The notes beneath the pieces are model-generated. The model did not search any database, was not told the origin of the DNA, and saw only the letters and a list, made by a program, of their open reading frames with translations. Of a DNA stretch of 64,000 nt, positions 1 to 7,430 are shown one piece after another (the first letter of the stretch is position 1; the number at the start of each line of letters is the position of its first letter). Source of the stretch: Thauera sp. JM12B12 (lineage in GTDB: Bacteria; Pseudomonadota; Gammaproteobacteria; Burkholderiales; Rhodocyclaceae); assembly GCF_039614725.1 (NCBI RefSeq), contig NZ_CP154859.1, positions 3,720,001-3,784,000 on the forward strand, in the 5' to 3' direction. The position numbers and the translations under genes are program-made.

Positions 1-136
1 CGGCGCCGCACGCGTGGCCGACGGCCTGGGCATGCTGGTCGAGCAGGCCGCGGAAAGCTTCGCCCTGTGGCGGGGCCTGCGCCCCGACAGCGCCCCGGTG
101 CTGGCCGAGCTGCGCCGGCTGATCGCGGCGGGCTGA
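1..136 (+). CDS. aroE: Shikimate dehydrogenase, C-terminal end (partial)
   Basis: Only the last 44 codons are in the window; the reading frame enters at the left edge and stops at 134-136. The visible peptide ([19 protein letters not shown] and on) matches the C-terminal helix of AroE, where the GLGMLVxQAAxxFxLW signature is characteristic. AroE reduces 3-dehydroshikimate with NADPH in the chorismate pathway in the cytoplasm. The next gene, mtgA, starts 22 bp downstream on the same strand, an aroE-mtgA pairing known in betaproteobacteria, so the two are probably cotranscribed. The NADPH-binding and catalytic parts lie outside the window and cannot be checked. Confidence 0.85.
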   Translation, partial: GAARVADGLGMLVEQAAESFALWRGLRPDSAPVLAELRRLIAAG

Positions 137-158
137 GCTGCATCCGGGGAGGCGCAGG

Positions 159-851
159 ATGCGACGCGCACTCGGCTGGCTCGGCCGCGGTCTCGCCGTC
201 GTCGTCCTCCTGCTGCTGTTCTGGCAGGCGGTCCTGCTCACCCAGGTGGTGTGGTGGAGCCGCTTCGATCCGGGCAGCACCAGCTTCATGCGCATGCGCC
301 TCGCGGATCTGCGCGAGGCCGACCCCAAGGCCACGCTGCGCCATCAATGGGTGCCCTACGAGCGTATCTCGGTCCACCTCAAGCGCGCCGTGGTCGCCGC
401 CGAGGACGACCGCTTCCTCGACCACGCCGGCTTCGACTGGGAAGGCATCCAGCGTGCACTCGAGCGCAACGCCGAGCGCGGCCGGCTCGCCGCCGGCGGA
501 TCGACGATCAGCCAGCAGCTGGCGAAGAACCTCTTCCTGTCGCCCTCGCGCAGCTGGCTGCGCAAGGGCCAGGAGGCGGTGATCACGCTGATGATCGAGA
601 CCACCTGGAGCAAGCGCCGCATCCTCGAGGTGTATCTGAACGTGGCCGAATGGGGCAACGGCGTGTTCGGCGCCGAGGCCGCGGCACGCCACTACTACGG
701 CCGCCCGGCGGCCAGCCTGGGCCCGGGCGAGGCCGCGCGGCTCGCGGTGATGCTGCCCAATCCGCGCTACTACGAGCGCAACTACGGCCCCCGCCTCGCC
801 GCCCATGCCGCGCGCGTGCAGCGCCGCATGATCCACTCGCAGGTGCCTTGA
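159..851 (+). CDS. mtgA: Monofunctional peptidoglycan glycosyltransferase
   Basis: The 230-residue protein has one N-terminal membrane anchor (about residues 8-30, LAVVVLLLLFWQAVLLTQVV) followed by a family GT51 domain. The catalytic Glu motif AAEDDRFLDHAGFDW (about 82-96) and the GGSTISQQLAKNLFL motif (about 113-127) are both intact. It lacks a transpeptidase domain, so it fits MtgA rather than a bifunctional PBP1; the length is normal for MtgA. By family knowledge it polymerises lipid II into glycan strands on the periplasmic face of the inner membrane. It follows aroE by 22 bp. The GGGGAGGCGC stretch ahead of the ATG is a reasonable ribosome site. Confidence 0.95.
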   Translation: MRRALGWLGRGLAVVVLLLLFWQAVLLTQVVWWSRFDPGSTSFMRMRLADLREADPKATLRHQWVPYERISVHLKRAVVAAEDDRFLDHAGFDWEGIQRALERNAERGRLAAGGSTISQQLAKNLFLSPSRSWLRKGQEAVITLMIETTWSKRRILEVYLNVAEWGNGVFGAEAAARHYYGRPAASLGPGEAARLAVMLPNPRYYERNYGPRLAAHAARVQRRMIHSQVP

Positions 852-913
852 GCGGCAAGGGGAATATTTTGCACTGCAACGGAATCGGGGTCGCGGCGCC
901 CTCCCCGAGCCCG

Positions 914-919
914 TAGAAT
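914..919 (+). promoter_or_regulatory. Putative -10 box for mgtE
   Basis: TAGAAT lies 36 bp ahead of the mgtE ATG. The same spacing of a TAGAAT/TACAAT/TAAGAT-like hexamer 30-40 bp from the start recurs before several genes here (fdhD, the HDOD kinase gene, ndh, rubredoxin, patB, hemL). No good -35 hexamer is visible at 16-18 bp, so this is a weak prediction. Confidence 0.35.
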
Positions 920-949
920 TCCGGCTTTGCGCCCGCCCCCGTTCGCGTG

Positions 950-2392
950 ATGACCGAGCACGAAGAACACCACCCCGACGACGTCCAGCACCACCTGAAA
1001 GAGGTGCAGGAACTGCTCGCCCGCCAGAAGGTGGTGGAGGACCTCGTCCATCGCCAGGACATGCCGCGCCACGAGCTCGTCGAATCCCTGGTGCACAAGC
1101 AGCACGAAGCCGGGCTGCGCACCAAGCTCGACGCCCTGCACCCGGCCGACATCGCCTACATCCTCGAGGCGCTGCCGCTCGACGAACGCCTCTACGTCTG
1201 GGACCTGGTCAAGGCCGAGCGCGACGGCGAGATCCTGCTCGAAGTCTCGGATGCGGTGCGCGAGTCGCTGATCGAGACGATGGCGCCGGAAGAGCTGAAG
1301 GCGGCCGCCGAATCGCTCGACGCCGACGAGCTCGCCGACCTCGCTCCCGACCTGCCGCCCGAGGTCATCGAGGACGTCTTCCAGTCGCTCGACACCGAAG
1401 GCCGCGAGCAGCTGCGCGCGGCGATGTCCTACCCCGAGGACTCGGTGGGCGCGCTGATGGACTTCGACATGGTGACGGTGCGCGACGACGTCACCCTCGA
1501 GGTCGTATTGCGCTACCTGCGCCGCTTCGACGAGCTGCCCGACCATACCGACAAGCTCTTCGTGGTCGACCGCGAGGACCACCTCGAGGGCATCCTGACC
1601 CTCGAGTCGCTGCTCATCAACGATCCGGAGAAGACCGTGGCCGAGGTCATGCGCTCGGAGACGGTGATCAGCTTCACGCCCGAGGATGCGGCCGATGAGG
1701 CCGCGCAGGCCTTCGAGCGCTACGACCTGGTGTCGGCGCCGGTGATCGATTCCGAGCGGCGGGTGATCGGCCGCATCACGGTAGCGGACGTGGTGGACTT
1801 CATCCGCGAGGAGTCCGAGGCCGAGATCCTGTCCCAGGCCGGTCTGCGCGAGGAGGAGGACATCTTCGCGTCAGTGTGGAGTTCGGTGAAGAACCGCTGG
1901 GCCTGGCTGGCGATCAACCTGGTGACGGCCTTCGTGGCCTCGCGGGTGATCGGCCTGTTCGAGGATTCGATCGAGAAGCTGGTGGCGCTGGCGGCGCTGA
2001 TGCCGATCGTGGCCGGCATCGGCGGCAACTCGGGCAACCAGACGGTGACGATGATCGTGCGTGCGATCGCGATGGGCCAGGTGGAGCAGTCGGCGATGAC
2101 GCGCCTGCTGAAGAAGGAGCTGGGCGTGGCGCTGATCAACGGCCTGGTGTGGGGCGGCCTGCTCGGGGTGCTGGCGTGGTGGCTGTACGGCAGCATCGAT
2201 CTCGGGCTGGTGATGACGAGCGCGATGACGCTGAACCTGTTGCTGGCGGCCTGCGCCGGCGTGCTGATCCCGATGCTGCGCCAGCGCCTGGGCGCCGACC
2301 CGGCGCTCGGCGGCTCGGTGATGATCACCGCGCTCACCGACTCGGGCGGGTTCTTCATTTTCCTGGGGCTGGCGACGCTGTTCCTGCTGTGA
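950..2392 (+). CDS. mgtE: Magnesium transporter MgtE
   Basis: This 480-residue protein has the full MgtE architecture: an acidic cytosolic N domain (about 30-160), two CBS domains (about 165-290) and a C-terminal block of about five membrane helices. The selectivity motif PIVAGIGGNSGNQ (about residues 352-364) is intact. MgtE is a Mg2+-gated channel in the inner membrane; the N and CBS domains close the pore when cytosolic Mg2+ is high. The start is either this ATG or the GTG directly before it (947); neither has a strong Shine-Dalgarno sequence. It is transcribed towards hemL, and the convergent space between them carries the repeat pair at 2511-2776. Confidence 0.93.
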   Translation: MTEHEEHHPDDVQHHLKEVQELLARQKVVEDLVHRQDMPRHELVESLVHKQHEAGLRTKLDALHPADIAYILEALPLDERLYVWDLVKAERDGEILLEVSDAVRESLIETMAPEELKAAAESLDADELADLAPDLPPEVIEDVFQSLDTEGREQLRAAMSYPEDSVGALMDFDMVTVRDDVTLEVVLRYLRRFDELPDHTDKLFVVDREDHLEGILTLESLLINDPEKTVAEVMRSETVISFTPEDAADEAAQAFERYDLVSAPVIDSERRVIGRITVADVVDFIREESEAEILSQAGLREEEDIFASVWSSVKNRWAWLAINLVTAFVASRVIGLFEDSIEKLVALAALMPIVAGIGGNSGNQTVTMIVRAIAMGQVEQSAMTRLLKKELGVALINGLVWGGLLGVLAWWLYGSIDLGLVMTSAMTLNLLLAACAGVLIPMLRQRLGADPALGGSVMITALTDSGGFFIFLGLATLFLL

Positions 2393-2510
2393 GGGTGGGG
2401 CATTCGTAAGCGGGACGCACCTCGGGCGGCTTGGCCTGGCGAGGGATACTTGGGGGCTCCGTTACGCGGCTGGAGCGGCTCGAGCGTCTCCGCTCGACGG
2501 CTCGCTGCGA

Positions 2511-2598
2511 GGACGCGCACGGGGTGTTCCTTCCGGGGCTGCGGAACTCGCTTCGCTCGGACAGTCCTCGCCCCTTCAGGAACACCCCGCACGCATCC
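2511..2598 (+). repeat. REP-like structured repeat, copy A
   Basis: The core (2521-2588, 68 bp) is bounded by a perfect 11-bp inverted repeat, GGGGTGTTCCT at 2521-2531 and AGGAACACCCC at 2578-2588, with an inner GGGG/CCCC pairing at 2535-2538 and 2571-2574. It matches copy B (2684-2776, opposite orientation) nearly throughout, apart from a 7-bp indel and paired changes in the terminal arms. Similarity extends into the flanks (GGACGCGC on the left, ACGCATCC on the right). It could be a REP-type element moved by a chromosomal transposase, a bidirectional terminator or an mRNA-stabilising hairpin. Confidence 0.75.
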
Positions 2599-2683
2599 GA
2601 GAGACGCCGGTTCAGCTCGACGAAAAATCAACACCTGCAGGTGGCGACGGTTTTGGTGCCTCCGAACAGTAACCACGGTAGCC

Positions 2684-2776
2684 GGGGATGTGTGGGGTAT
2701 TCGTGAAGGGGCGAGGACTGTCCGAGCGAGGAATCGAGCGAGTTCCGCAGCCCCGGAAGGAATACCCCGCGCGTCC
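2684..2776 (-). repeat. REP-like structured repeat, copy B (inverted)
   Basis: This is the second copy, inverted relative to copy A; its core is 2694-2768 (75 bp). Read on the minus strand it begins GGGGTATTCCTTCCGGGGCT and carries a 7-bp insertion (CGATTCC) in the centre. Its terminal arms read GGGGTATTC and GAATACCCC, against GGGGTGTTC and GAACACCCC in copy A: the G-to-A change on one side is matched by C-to-T on the other, so pairing is kept. Such a compensatory change suggests that the folded form matters for function or mobility. Confidence 0.75.
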
Positions 2777-2874
2777 CCGGCGGGTAAAGGCTCGAAACCT
2801 CCGAGCTCAACACCTGTGTGCAAGCGTTCGACAAGGCCCGGGGTTGCGCGACACCCTCCGGGCCCCGACAGCCC

Positions 2875-4158
2875 TCAACCCAGCCTCGAAAACACCTCGC
2901 GCGCCGCCGCCACCGTCGCGTCGATCTCCGCCTCGCCGTGTGCCGCCGACACGAAGCCGGCCTCGAAAGCCGACGGCGCGAAGTAGTGGCCGGCCTCCAG
3001 CATGGCGTGGAAGAAGCGGTTGAAGCGCTCCTTGTCCGAAGCCATCACGTCGGCAAAGGAAGCCGGCACCTTGTCAGCGAAATAGACGCCGAACATGCCG
3101 CCCACCGAATCCGCGCTGAAGGTCACGCCGGTATCGCGCGCGGCGGCCGCCAGGCCGGAGACCAGGCGTTGCGTGCTCGCGGCCAGGCGCTCGTAGAAAC
3201 CCGCCTCGCGCGTCAGCTTCAGCGACACCATGCCCGCGGCCACCGCCACCGGGCTGCCCGACAGCGTGCCGGCCTGATACACGCTACCGAGCGGCGCGAT
3301 CTTCTCCATGATGTCACGGCGGCCGCCGAAGGCGCCCACCGGCATACCGCCGCCGATCACCTTGCCGAGCGTGGTCAGGTCGGGCGTGATGTCGTACAGG
3401 CCCTGCACCCCCTGCGGGCCCACACGGAAGCCGGTCATCACCTCGTCGAAGATCAGCACCGCGCCGTATTCGGTGCAGATGCGGCGCAGCCCCTCGAGGA
3501 AGCCGGGCTGCGGCTTGATCAGGTTCATGTTGCCCGCCACCGGCTCGACGATGATCGCGGCGATCTCGTCGCCGCGTGCCTTGAACACGTCCTCGACCTG
3601 CTGCAGGTCGTTGTAGTCGAGCACGATGGTGTGCTTGGCGAAATCCGCCGGCACGCCGCCCGAGGACGGATTGCCGAAGGTCAGCAGGCCGGAGCCGGCC
3701 TTCACCAGCAGGCTGTCGGCGTGGCCGTGATAGCAGCCCTCGAACTTCACGATCGCGTCGCGGCCGGTGAAGCCGCGGGCGAGGCGGATCGCGCTCATCG
3801 TGGCCTCGGTGCCGGAGCTCACCAGGCGCACCATCTCCACCGAAGGCAACATCGCGCAGATCAGCTCGGCCATCTCGACCTCGCTCTCGGTGGGCGCGCC
3901 GAAGGACAGGCCCTTCAAGGCCGCCTCGCGCACCGCCTCGACGATCGCCGGGTGGGCGTGGCCGGCGATCGCCGGCCCCCAGGAGCCCACGTAGTCGATG
4001 TAGTCCTTGCCATCGGCATCCCACACCCGGGCGCCCTCGGCGCGCGCGAGGAAGCGCGGCGTCCCCCCCACCGAGCGGAAGGCGCGCACCGGCGAATTGA
4101 CGCCGCCCGGGATGGTCTGCTGGGCGCGCTGAAAGAGGCTTGCGTTACGGCTGGTCAT
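2875..4158 (-). CDS. hemL: Glutamate-1-semialdehyde 2,1-aminomutase
   Basis: The 427-residue product is a PLP enzyme that converts glutamate-1-semialdehyde to 5-aminolevulinate, the last step of the C5 route to tetrapyrroles, in the cytoplasm. It starts [19 protein letters not shown], as in HemL proteins; the longer open frame upstream is not needed, and an AGGA-type ribosome site lies ahead of this ATG. Class III aminotransferase features are present: [12 protein letters not shown] near the N-terminus, [11 protein letters not shown] (PLP-contacting Asp) and [18 protein letters not shown] with the Schiff-base Lys. A possible -10 box (GACAAT, minus strand, 4194-4199) lies 36 bp upstream. It follows thiE on the same strand. 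Confidence 0.96.
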   Translation of the reverse strand: MTSRNASLFQRAQQTIPGGVNSPVRAFRSVGGTPRFLARAEGARVWDADGKDYIDYVGSWGPAIAGHAHPAIVEAVREAALKGLSFGAPTESEVEMAELICAMLPSVEMVRLVSSGTEATMSAIRLARGFTGRDAIVKFEGCYHGHADSLLVKAGSGLLTFGNPSSGGVPADFAKHTIVLDYNDLQQVEDVFKARGDEIAAIIVEPVAGNMNLIKPQPGFLEGLRRICTEYGAVLIFDEVMTGFRVGPQGVQGLYDITPDLTTLGKVIGGGMPVGAFGGRRDIMEKIAPLGSVYQAGTLSGSPVAVAAGMVSLKLTREAGFYERLAASTQRLVSGLAAAARDTGVTFSADSVGGMFGVYFADKVPASFADVMASDKERFNRFFHAMLEAGHYFAPSAFEAGFVSAAHGEAEIDATVAAAREVFSRLG

Positions 4159-4240
4159 GGCGTGTCGTTCCTGTGCTGCATGCGAAAGGCGGCATTGTCG
4201 CGCCGAGCGGCGGGGCGGGTCCACCGCACAGGTCAAGAAC

Positions 4241-4882
4241 TCAGAAAAGTGCGTGATAGGCCGCAACGCGCGCGGCGGGGTCGTCCGCGGCGAACACGTT
4301 GCTCACCACCGCGAGCAGGTCGGCGCCGGCGGCGCGCACCTGCGGCGCGTTGGCGAGCGTGATGCCGCCGATCGCCGCCACCGGCAGGCCGAGCTCGCGC
4401 TTGGCACGCGTGATCATCGCGAACGGCGCCGGCGGCGCATTCGGCTTGGTCACCGAGGGGAACATCGCACCGAACGCGATGTAGTCGGCGCCGACCGCGG
4501 CGCCCTCGGTGGCGCGCGACCAGTCGGCATAGCAGGTGAGGCCGAGGATGCGCTGCGCGCCGAGCGCCGCGCGCGCGGCGGCGGGCGCACCGTCGTCACG
4601 ACCCAGATGGGCGCCGTCGGCGTCGATCTCGAGGGCGAGCGCAAGATCGTCATTGACGATGAAGGGCACGCCGGCCGCCCGGCACAGCGCCTGCAGGGCG
4701 ACCGCCTGCAGGCGGCGCAGCGCAGCGTCGGCAGTCTTGTTGCGGTATTGCAGCAGCGCCGGCCGCCCGGCCAGCACCCGCTCGGCACACGCGATCAGGC
4801 GGGCGGTATCGGGCTCGTCCGGGGTGACCGCATAGAGGCCGCGCAAGCCGGGCGCGCTCGGATCGGAGGGGGTTTCAGACAT
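4241..4882 (-). CDS. thiE: Thiamine-phosphate synthase
   Basis: The 213-residue TIM-barrel protein joins HMP-PP and thiazole phosphate to make thiamine phosphate. Family motifs are visible: LLQYRNK near the N-terminus, [23 protein letters not shown] in the pyrophosphate-binding region, [15 protein letters not shown] and the C-terminal [11 protein letters not shown]. The start [23 protein letters not shown] is chosen because it places the first barrel strand correctly and overlaps the thiD-like stop by 8 bp, typical of translational coupling. The longer upstream open frame is antisense to nothing real and lacks similarity. hemL lies 82 bp downstream. All key residues look intact, unlike those of its upstream partner. 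Confidence 0.95.
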   Translation of the reverse strand: MSETPSDPSAPGLRGLYAVTPDEPDTARLIACAERVLAGRPALLQYRNKTADAALRRLQAVALQALCRAAGVPFIVNDDLALALEIDADGAHLGRDDGAPAAARAALGAQRILGLTCYADWSRATEGAAVGADYIAFGAMFPSVTKPNAPPAPFAMITRAKRELGLPVAAIGGITLANAPQVRAAGADLLAVVSNVFAADDPAARVAAYHALF

Positions 4883-5744
4883 CGTCGTCGTCCTTGCCAC
4901 GCGCCCAGAAGAAACGATCCGGCAATGCCCGCCCCATGCCGGCCCGGTAGGCGTGACGCAGCGCCTGCTGGGTGAATTCCTGGGCCTCGCGCACCGCTTC
5001 GGGGAGCGCCATGCCGTGCGCCATCGCCGCGACCGCAGCGGCGGCAAGCGTGGCGCCTGCGCCGAGGTGGCGCCCGGCCAGACGCGGCCACGCATCCGTG
5101 CGTACCACGCCCTCGTGGCCGAACAGGGTGTTGACGACCTGCGGGCCGTGCTCGCTGCCGCCGGTGAGCAGGATGAACTCGGTGCCACCTCCGAGCAGGC
5201 GGGCGAGCGCCTCGTCGACGCCCGGGTCATCGATCGCGTCCTCGTCATCGGCAGGGTCCTCGCCGCCGCCCCCGTCGGCCACGCCGGCGAGTCGGCACAG
5301 CTCGTGGCGATCGACCACCAGCAGCGTGGTCTGCGGCAGGATCAGGTCGGCAAGCGCCGGCGCCACCTCCTCGCCGGCCTCGCCGAGCAGGACCGCCGCA
5401 TACAGCGCCGGCTCCACCACCAGCGGCACCTCCGGATAATCGGACAGGATCTCGGCGATCAGCGCGGCGTTCTCGACGCTGCCGCAGAAGCCGAGCTTGA
5501 ACGCCGCCACCGGCACGTCCTCGAGCACCGCCCGCGCCTGCAGGGCGAGCAGCTCGGGCTCGACCGGCCACACCTCGTCGATGCCGCGCGTGTCGCGCAC
5601 GAGGGCGGCGGTCTGCACCGGCAGCGGGTGGCAGCCCATGCTGGCGAGCGTCAGCACGTCGGCCGCGAGGCCGCCGCCTGCGGTCGCGTCGCCCGCCGAC
5701 AGGCACATCACACAGGGCGGAGTTTCGGGAATCGCGATCGGCAT
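4875..5744 (-). CDS. thiD: ThiD-like hydroxymethylpyrimidine kinase, diverged
   Basis: The 289-residue ribokinase-fold protein aligns with HMP/HMP-P kinase ThiD through [16 protein letters not shown] and the overall order of the fold, and it is coupled to thiE by an 8-bp overlap. Several positions usual in active ThiD are altered. The N-terminal GSDSSGGAGIQAD-type loop reads [13 protein letters not shown], the VVDP motif reads VVEP, and the GTGCTLS motif, whose Cys acts in catalysis, reads GAGATLA. There is also an acidic, Gly-rich insertion ([18 protein letters not shown]). It could be an inactive paralogue or an altered-specificity kinase, in which case a second thiD is expected elsewhere. 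A longer start at 5771 is possible; neither start has a clear ribosome site. Confidence 0.75.
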   Translation of the reverse strand: MPIAIPETPPCVMCLSAGDATAGGGLAADVLTLASMGCHPLPVQTAALVRDTRGIDEVWPVEPELLALQARAVLEDVPVAAFKLGFCGSVENAALIAEILSDYPEVPLVVEPALYAAVLLGEAGEEVAPALADLILPQTTLLVVDRHELCRLAGVADGGGGEDPADDEDAIDDPGVDEALARLLGGGTEFILLTGGSEHGPQVVNTLFGHEGVVRTDAWPRLAGRHLGAGATLAAAAVAAMAHGMALPEAVREAQEFTQQALRHAYRAGMGRALPDRFFWARGKDDDDV

Positions 5745-5785
5745 GAGCGAGAAATGCACCACGAAAGGCATCCGGAGGGATGCGT

Positions 5786-5791
5786 TAAGAT
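5786..5791 (+). promoter_or_regulatory. Putative -10 box for rubredoxin and pil operon
   Basis: TAAGAT is 41 bp before the rubredoxin ATG in the thiD/rubredoxin divergent spacer. On the minus strand TAGAAT at 5799-5804 could serve thiD, so the two -10 boxes would lie within 20 bp of each other. No convincing -35 sequence was seen. Confidence 0.35.
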
Positions 5792-5831
5792 GTCCCGGAT
5801 TCTACCGCCAACCCTCAAGCACGACCGACCC

Positions 5832-6011
5832 ATGGCCGATATCCCCTACAAGACCTACATGTGCCTGATCTGCGGATTCATCTATGACGAGGCCGCTGGC
5901 CTGCCCGAGGAGGGCATCGCCCCCGGGACGCGCTGGGAAGACGTGCCGCCGAACTGGACCTGTCCGGAGTGCCACGCACGCAAGGAAGACTTCGAGATGG
6001 TCGAGATCTGA
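5832..6011 (+). CDS. rubA: Rubredoxin
   Basis: This 59-residue protein has the two rubredoxin Cys pairs, CLICGF (CxxC) and CPECHARK (CxxC), which bind a single Fe, and the family core [20 protein letters not shown]. Rubredoxins carry single electrons between soluble redox proteins in the cytoplasm. [15 protein letters not shown] is taken as the start; an in-frame ATG 42 bp upstream (MSRILPPTL) would add a tail not usual in rubredoxins. It precedes pilG by 58 bp and the whole pil-chp cluster runs in the same direction, an arrangement known in other betaproteobacteria, but the redox partner is not evident from the context. Confidence 0.95.
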   Translation: MADIPYKTYMCLICGFIYDEAAGLPEEGIAPGTRWEDVPPNWTCPECHARKEDFEMVEI

Positions 6012-6069
6012 GCCGCCCCCGGCCGGCTCCGCGACCCCCTCTTCATCGACAACGCATCGGGAACACAGC

Positions 6070-6474
6070 ATGGACATTGCCGGGCTGAAGGTGATGGTCA
6101 TCGACGACAGCAACACGATCCGCCGCAGCGCGGAGATCTTCCTGTCCCAGGCGGGCTGCCAGGTGCTGCTCGCTGAGGACGGCTTCGACGCGCTCGCGAA
6201 GATCACCGACCACCACCCCGACGTGATCTTCGTCGACATCATGATGCCGCGCCTGGACGGCTACCAGACCTGCGCACTCATCAAGAAGAATCCGCGTCTG
6301 TCGTCCACGCCGGTGATCATGCTGTCGTCGCGCGACGGGCTGTTCGACCGCGCGCGCGGGCGCATGGTCGGCTCCGACGAATACCTCACCAAACCCTTCA
6401 CCAAGGACAGCCTGCTCAAGGCGGTGGCCACCCACGCCGCCGCGCGTCCGGCCCCGCCGGCGACCGAGCACTGA
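6070..6474 (+). CDS. pilG: Twitching motility response regulator PilG
   Basis: A stand-alone receiver domain of 134 residues. Acidic pocket residues (VIDDSNTIR), the phosphoacceptor Asp in DVIFVDIMMPRLDG and the conserved Lys in EYLTKPF are all present. In the Pseudomonas Pil-Chp pathway PilG is the CheY-like output that promotes pilus extension and cAMP signalling. It is the first of five same-strand genes (pilG-pilH-pilI-pilJ-chpA) with short gaps, and the GGGAACACAGC before the ATG gives a ribosome site. Assignment as PilG rather than PilH rests on gene order and the FLSQAGCQVLLAEDGFDALAK region. Confidence 0.92.
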   Translation: MDIAGLKVMVIDDSNTIRRSAEIFLSQAGCQVLLAEDGFDALAKITDHHPDVIFVDIMMPRLDGYQTCALIKKNPRLSSTPVIMLSSRDGLFDRARGRMVGSDEYLTKPFTKDSLLKAVATHAAARPAPPATEH

Positions 6475-6493
6475 TCCCGGCAGGACCCAAGAC

Positions 6494-6859
6494 ATGCCGA
6501 TCCGCAAGATCCTCGTGGTGGATGACTCGCCCACCGAACGCCTCGCCCTCGACGAGGTGCTGACCCGCCATGGTTACAAGGTGATCACCGCCGAGAGCGG
6601 CGAGCAGGCCGTCGTACGCAGCCAGGCCGAGAAACCCGACCTCATCCTCATGGACGTGGTGATGCCGGGCATGAACGGCTACCAGGCCACGCGCACGATC
6701 TCGCGCAACGACGCCACCCGCAACATCCCGATCATCATGTGCACCAGCAAGGGCCAGGAAACCGACAAGATCTGGGGCATGCGCCAGGGCGCGCTCGCCT
6801 ACCTGGTCAAGCCGGTCGACCACGACGAACTGCTTGCCCGCATCCGGGCCATGGGCTGA
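6494..6859 (+). CDS. pilH: Twitching motility response regulator PilH
   Basis: The second receiver-only protein (121 residues) has VVDDSPTERLALDEVL, the phosphoacceptor Asp in DLILMDVVMPGMNG and LVKPVD with the conserved Lys. By analogy with Pseudomonas aeruginosa it acts as the counterpart of PilG, favouring pilus retraction or draining phosphate from ChpA. It follows pilG by 19 bp and precedes pilI by 6 bp. Confidence 0.93.
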   Translation: MPIRKILVVDDSPTERLALDEVLTRHGYKVITAESGEQAVVRSQAEKPDLILMDVVMPGMNGYQATRTISRNDATRNIPIIMCTSKGQETDKIWGMRQGALAYLVKPVDHDELLARIRAMG

Positions 6860-6865
6860 CCCGGC

Positions 6866-7372
6866 ATGGCCCGCAGCAGTCTGCGCGAATTCCAGGAGCG
6901 GCTCGCCCGCCGCCTCGCCGAGGCGAAGACGGCGGAGCGCCGCGGCCTGCTCGGCTTCCAGTGCGGCGGCGAGAACTGGCTGATCGCGCTCCCCGAGGCC
7001 GGCGAGATCCTGCCGCCGCCGGCGCTGTCCGCGGTACCGCTGACGCAGCCCTGGTACCGCGGCCTCGCCAACGTGCGCGGCACGCTCTACGGCGTGATCG
7101 ACTTCGCCCGCTTCAACGGCCAGCCGCCTACGGTTGCCGCCGGGCGTGCCCGCCTGCTGCTGATCGGCGCGCGCCACGGCGTCCACTGTGCGCTGCTGGT
7201 CTCGGCCTCCACCGGACTGCGCAGCGAGGACGACTTCGAGGCCGATCCCGTCGGCGACGAGCGTCCCTGGGTCGCTGCGCGCGTACGCGACCTGCAGGGC
7301 CGACCCTGGCTGCGGATCGACAGCGCGCGCCTGCTCGCCCACCCGGCTTTCCTCGACGCGGGCCGCGAATGA
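6866..7372 (+). CDS. pilI: CheW-like adaptor PilI
   Basis: This 168-residue protein has a single CheW domain, with [19 protein letters not shown] in the first strand pair, [11 protein letters not shown] and a C-terminal strand near the [14 protein letters not shown] end. CheW proteins couple chemoreceptors to the CheA-type kinase at the membrane; here the partners are PilJ and ChpA, encoded directly downstream. Length and position match PilI of Pil-Chp systems. pilJ starts 58 bp after its stop. Confidence 0.92.
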   Translation: MARSSLREFQERLARRLAEAKTAERRGLLGFQCGGENWLIALPEAGEILPPPALSAVPLTQPWYRGLANVRGTLYGVIDFARFNGQPPTVAAGRARLLLIGARHGVHCALLVSASTGLRSEDDFEADPVGDERPWVAARVRDLQGRPWLRIDSARLLAHPAFLDAGRE

Positions 7373-7430
7373 GCGCACCGCCACGGCACTCGCCCCCTCC
7401 TCCGAACCGAGCACCAACCGAGCACGCACC

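Larger units (their letters stand above)
2393..2874. other. Gene-free interval between convergent mgtE and hemL
   Basis: This 482-bp stretch is the only interval over 300 bp without a convincing gene. It contains two inverted copies of a structured REP-like element (2511-2598 and 2684-2776) separated by a spacer richer in A and T than the rest of the window, with a palindrome (ACCTGCAGGT) at 2634-2643. Short open frames cross it on both strands but run through the repeats and have no recognisable domain. No intrinsic terminator with a U tract is obvious for either flanking gene, so the repeats may fill that role; this is inference. Confidence 0.7.

Noticed and set aside
2431..2834. Short open frames in the gap between mgtE and hemL
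   Set aside because: They run through the structured repeats, lack ribosome sites and have no similarity; likely false genes.
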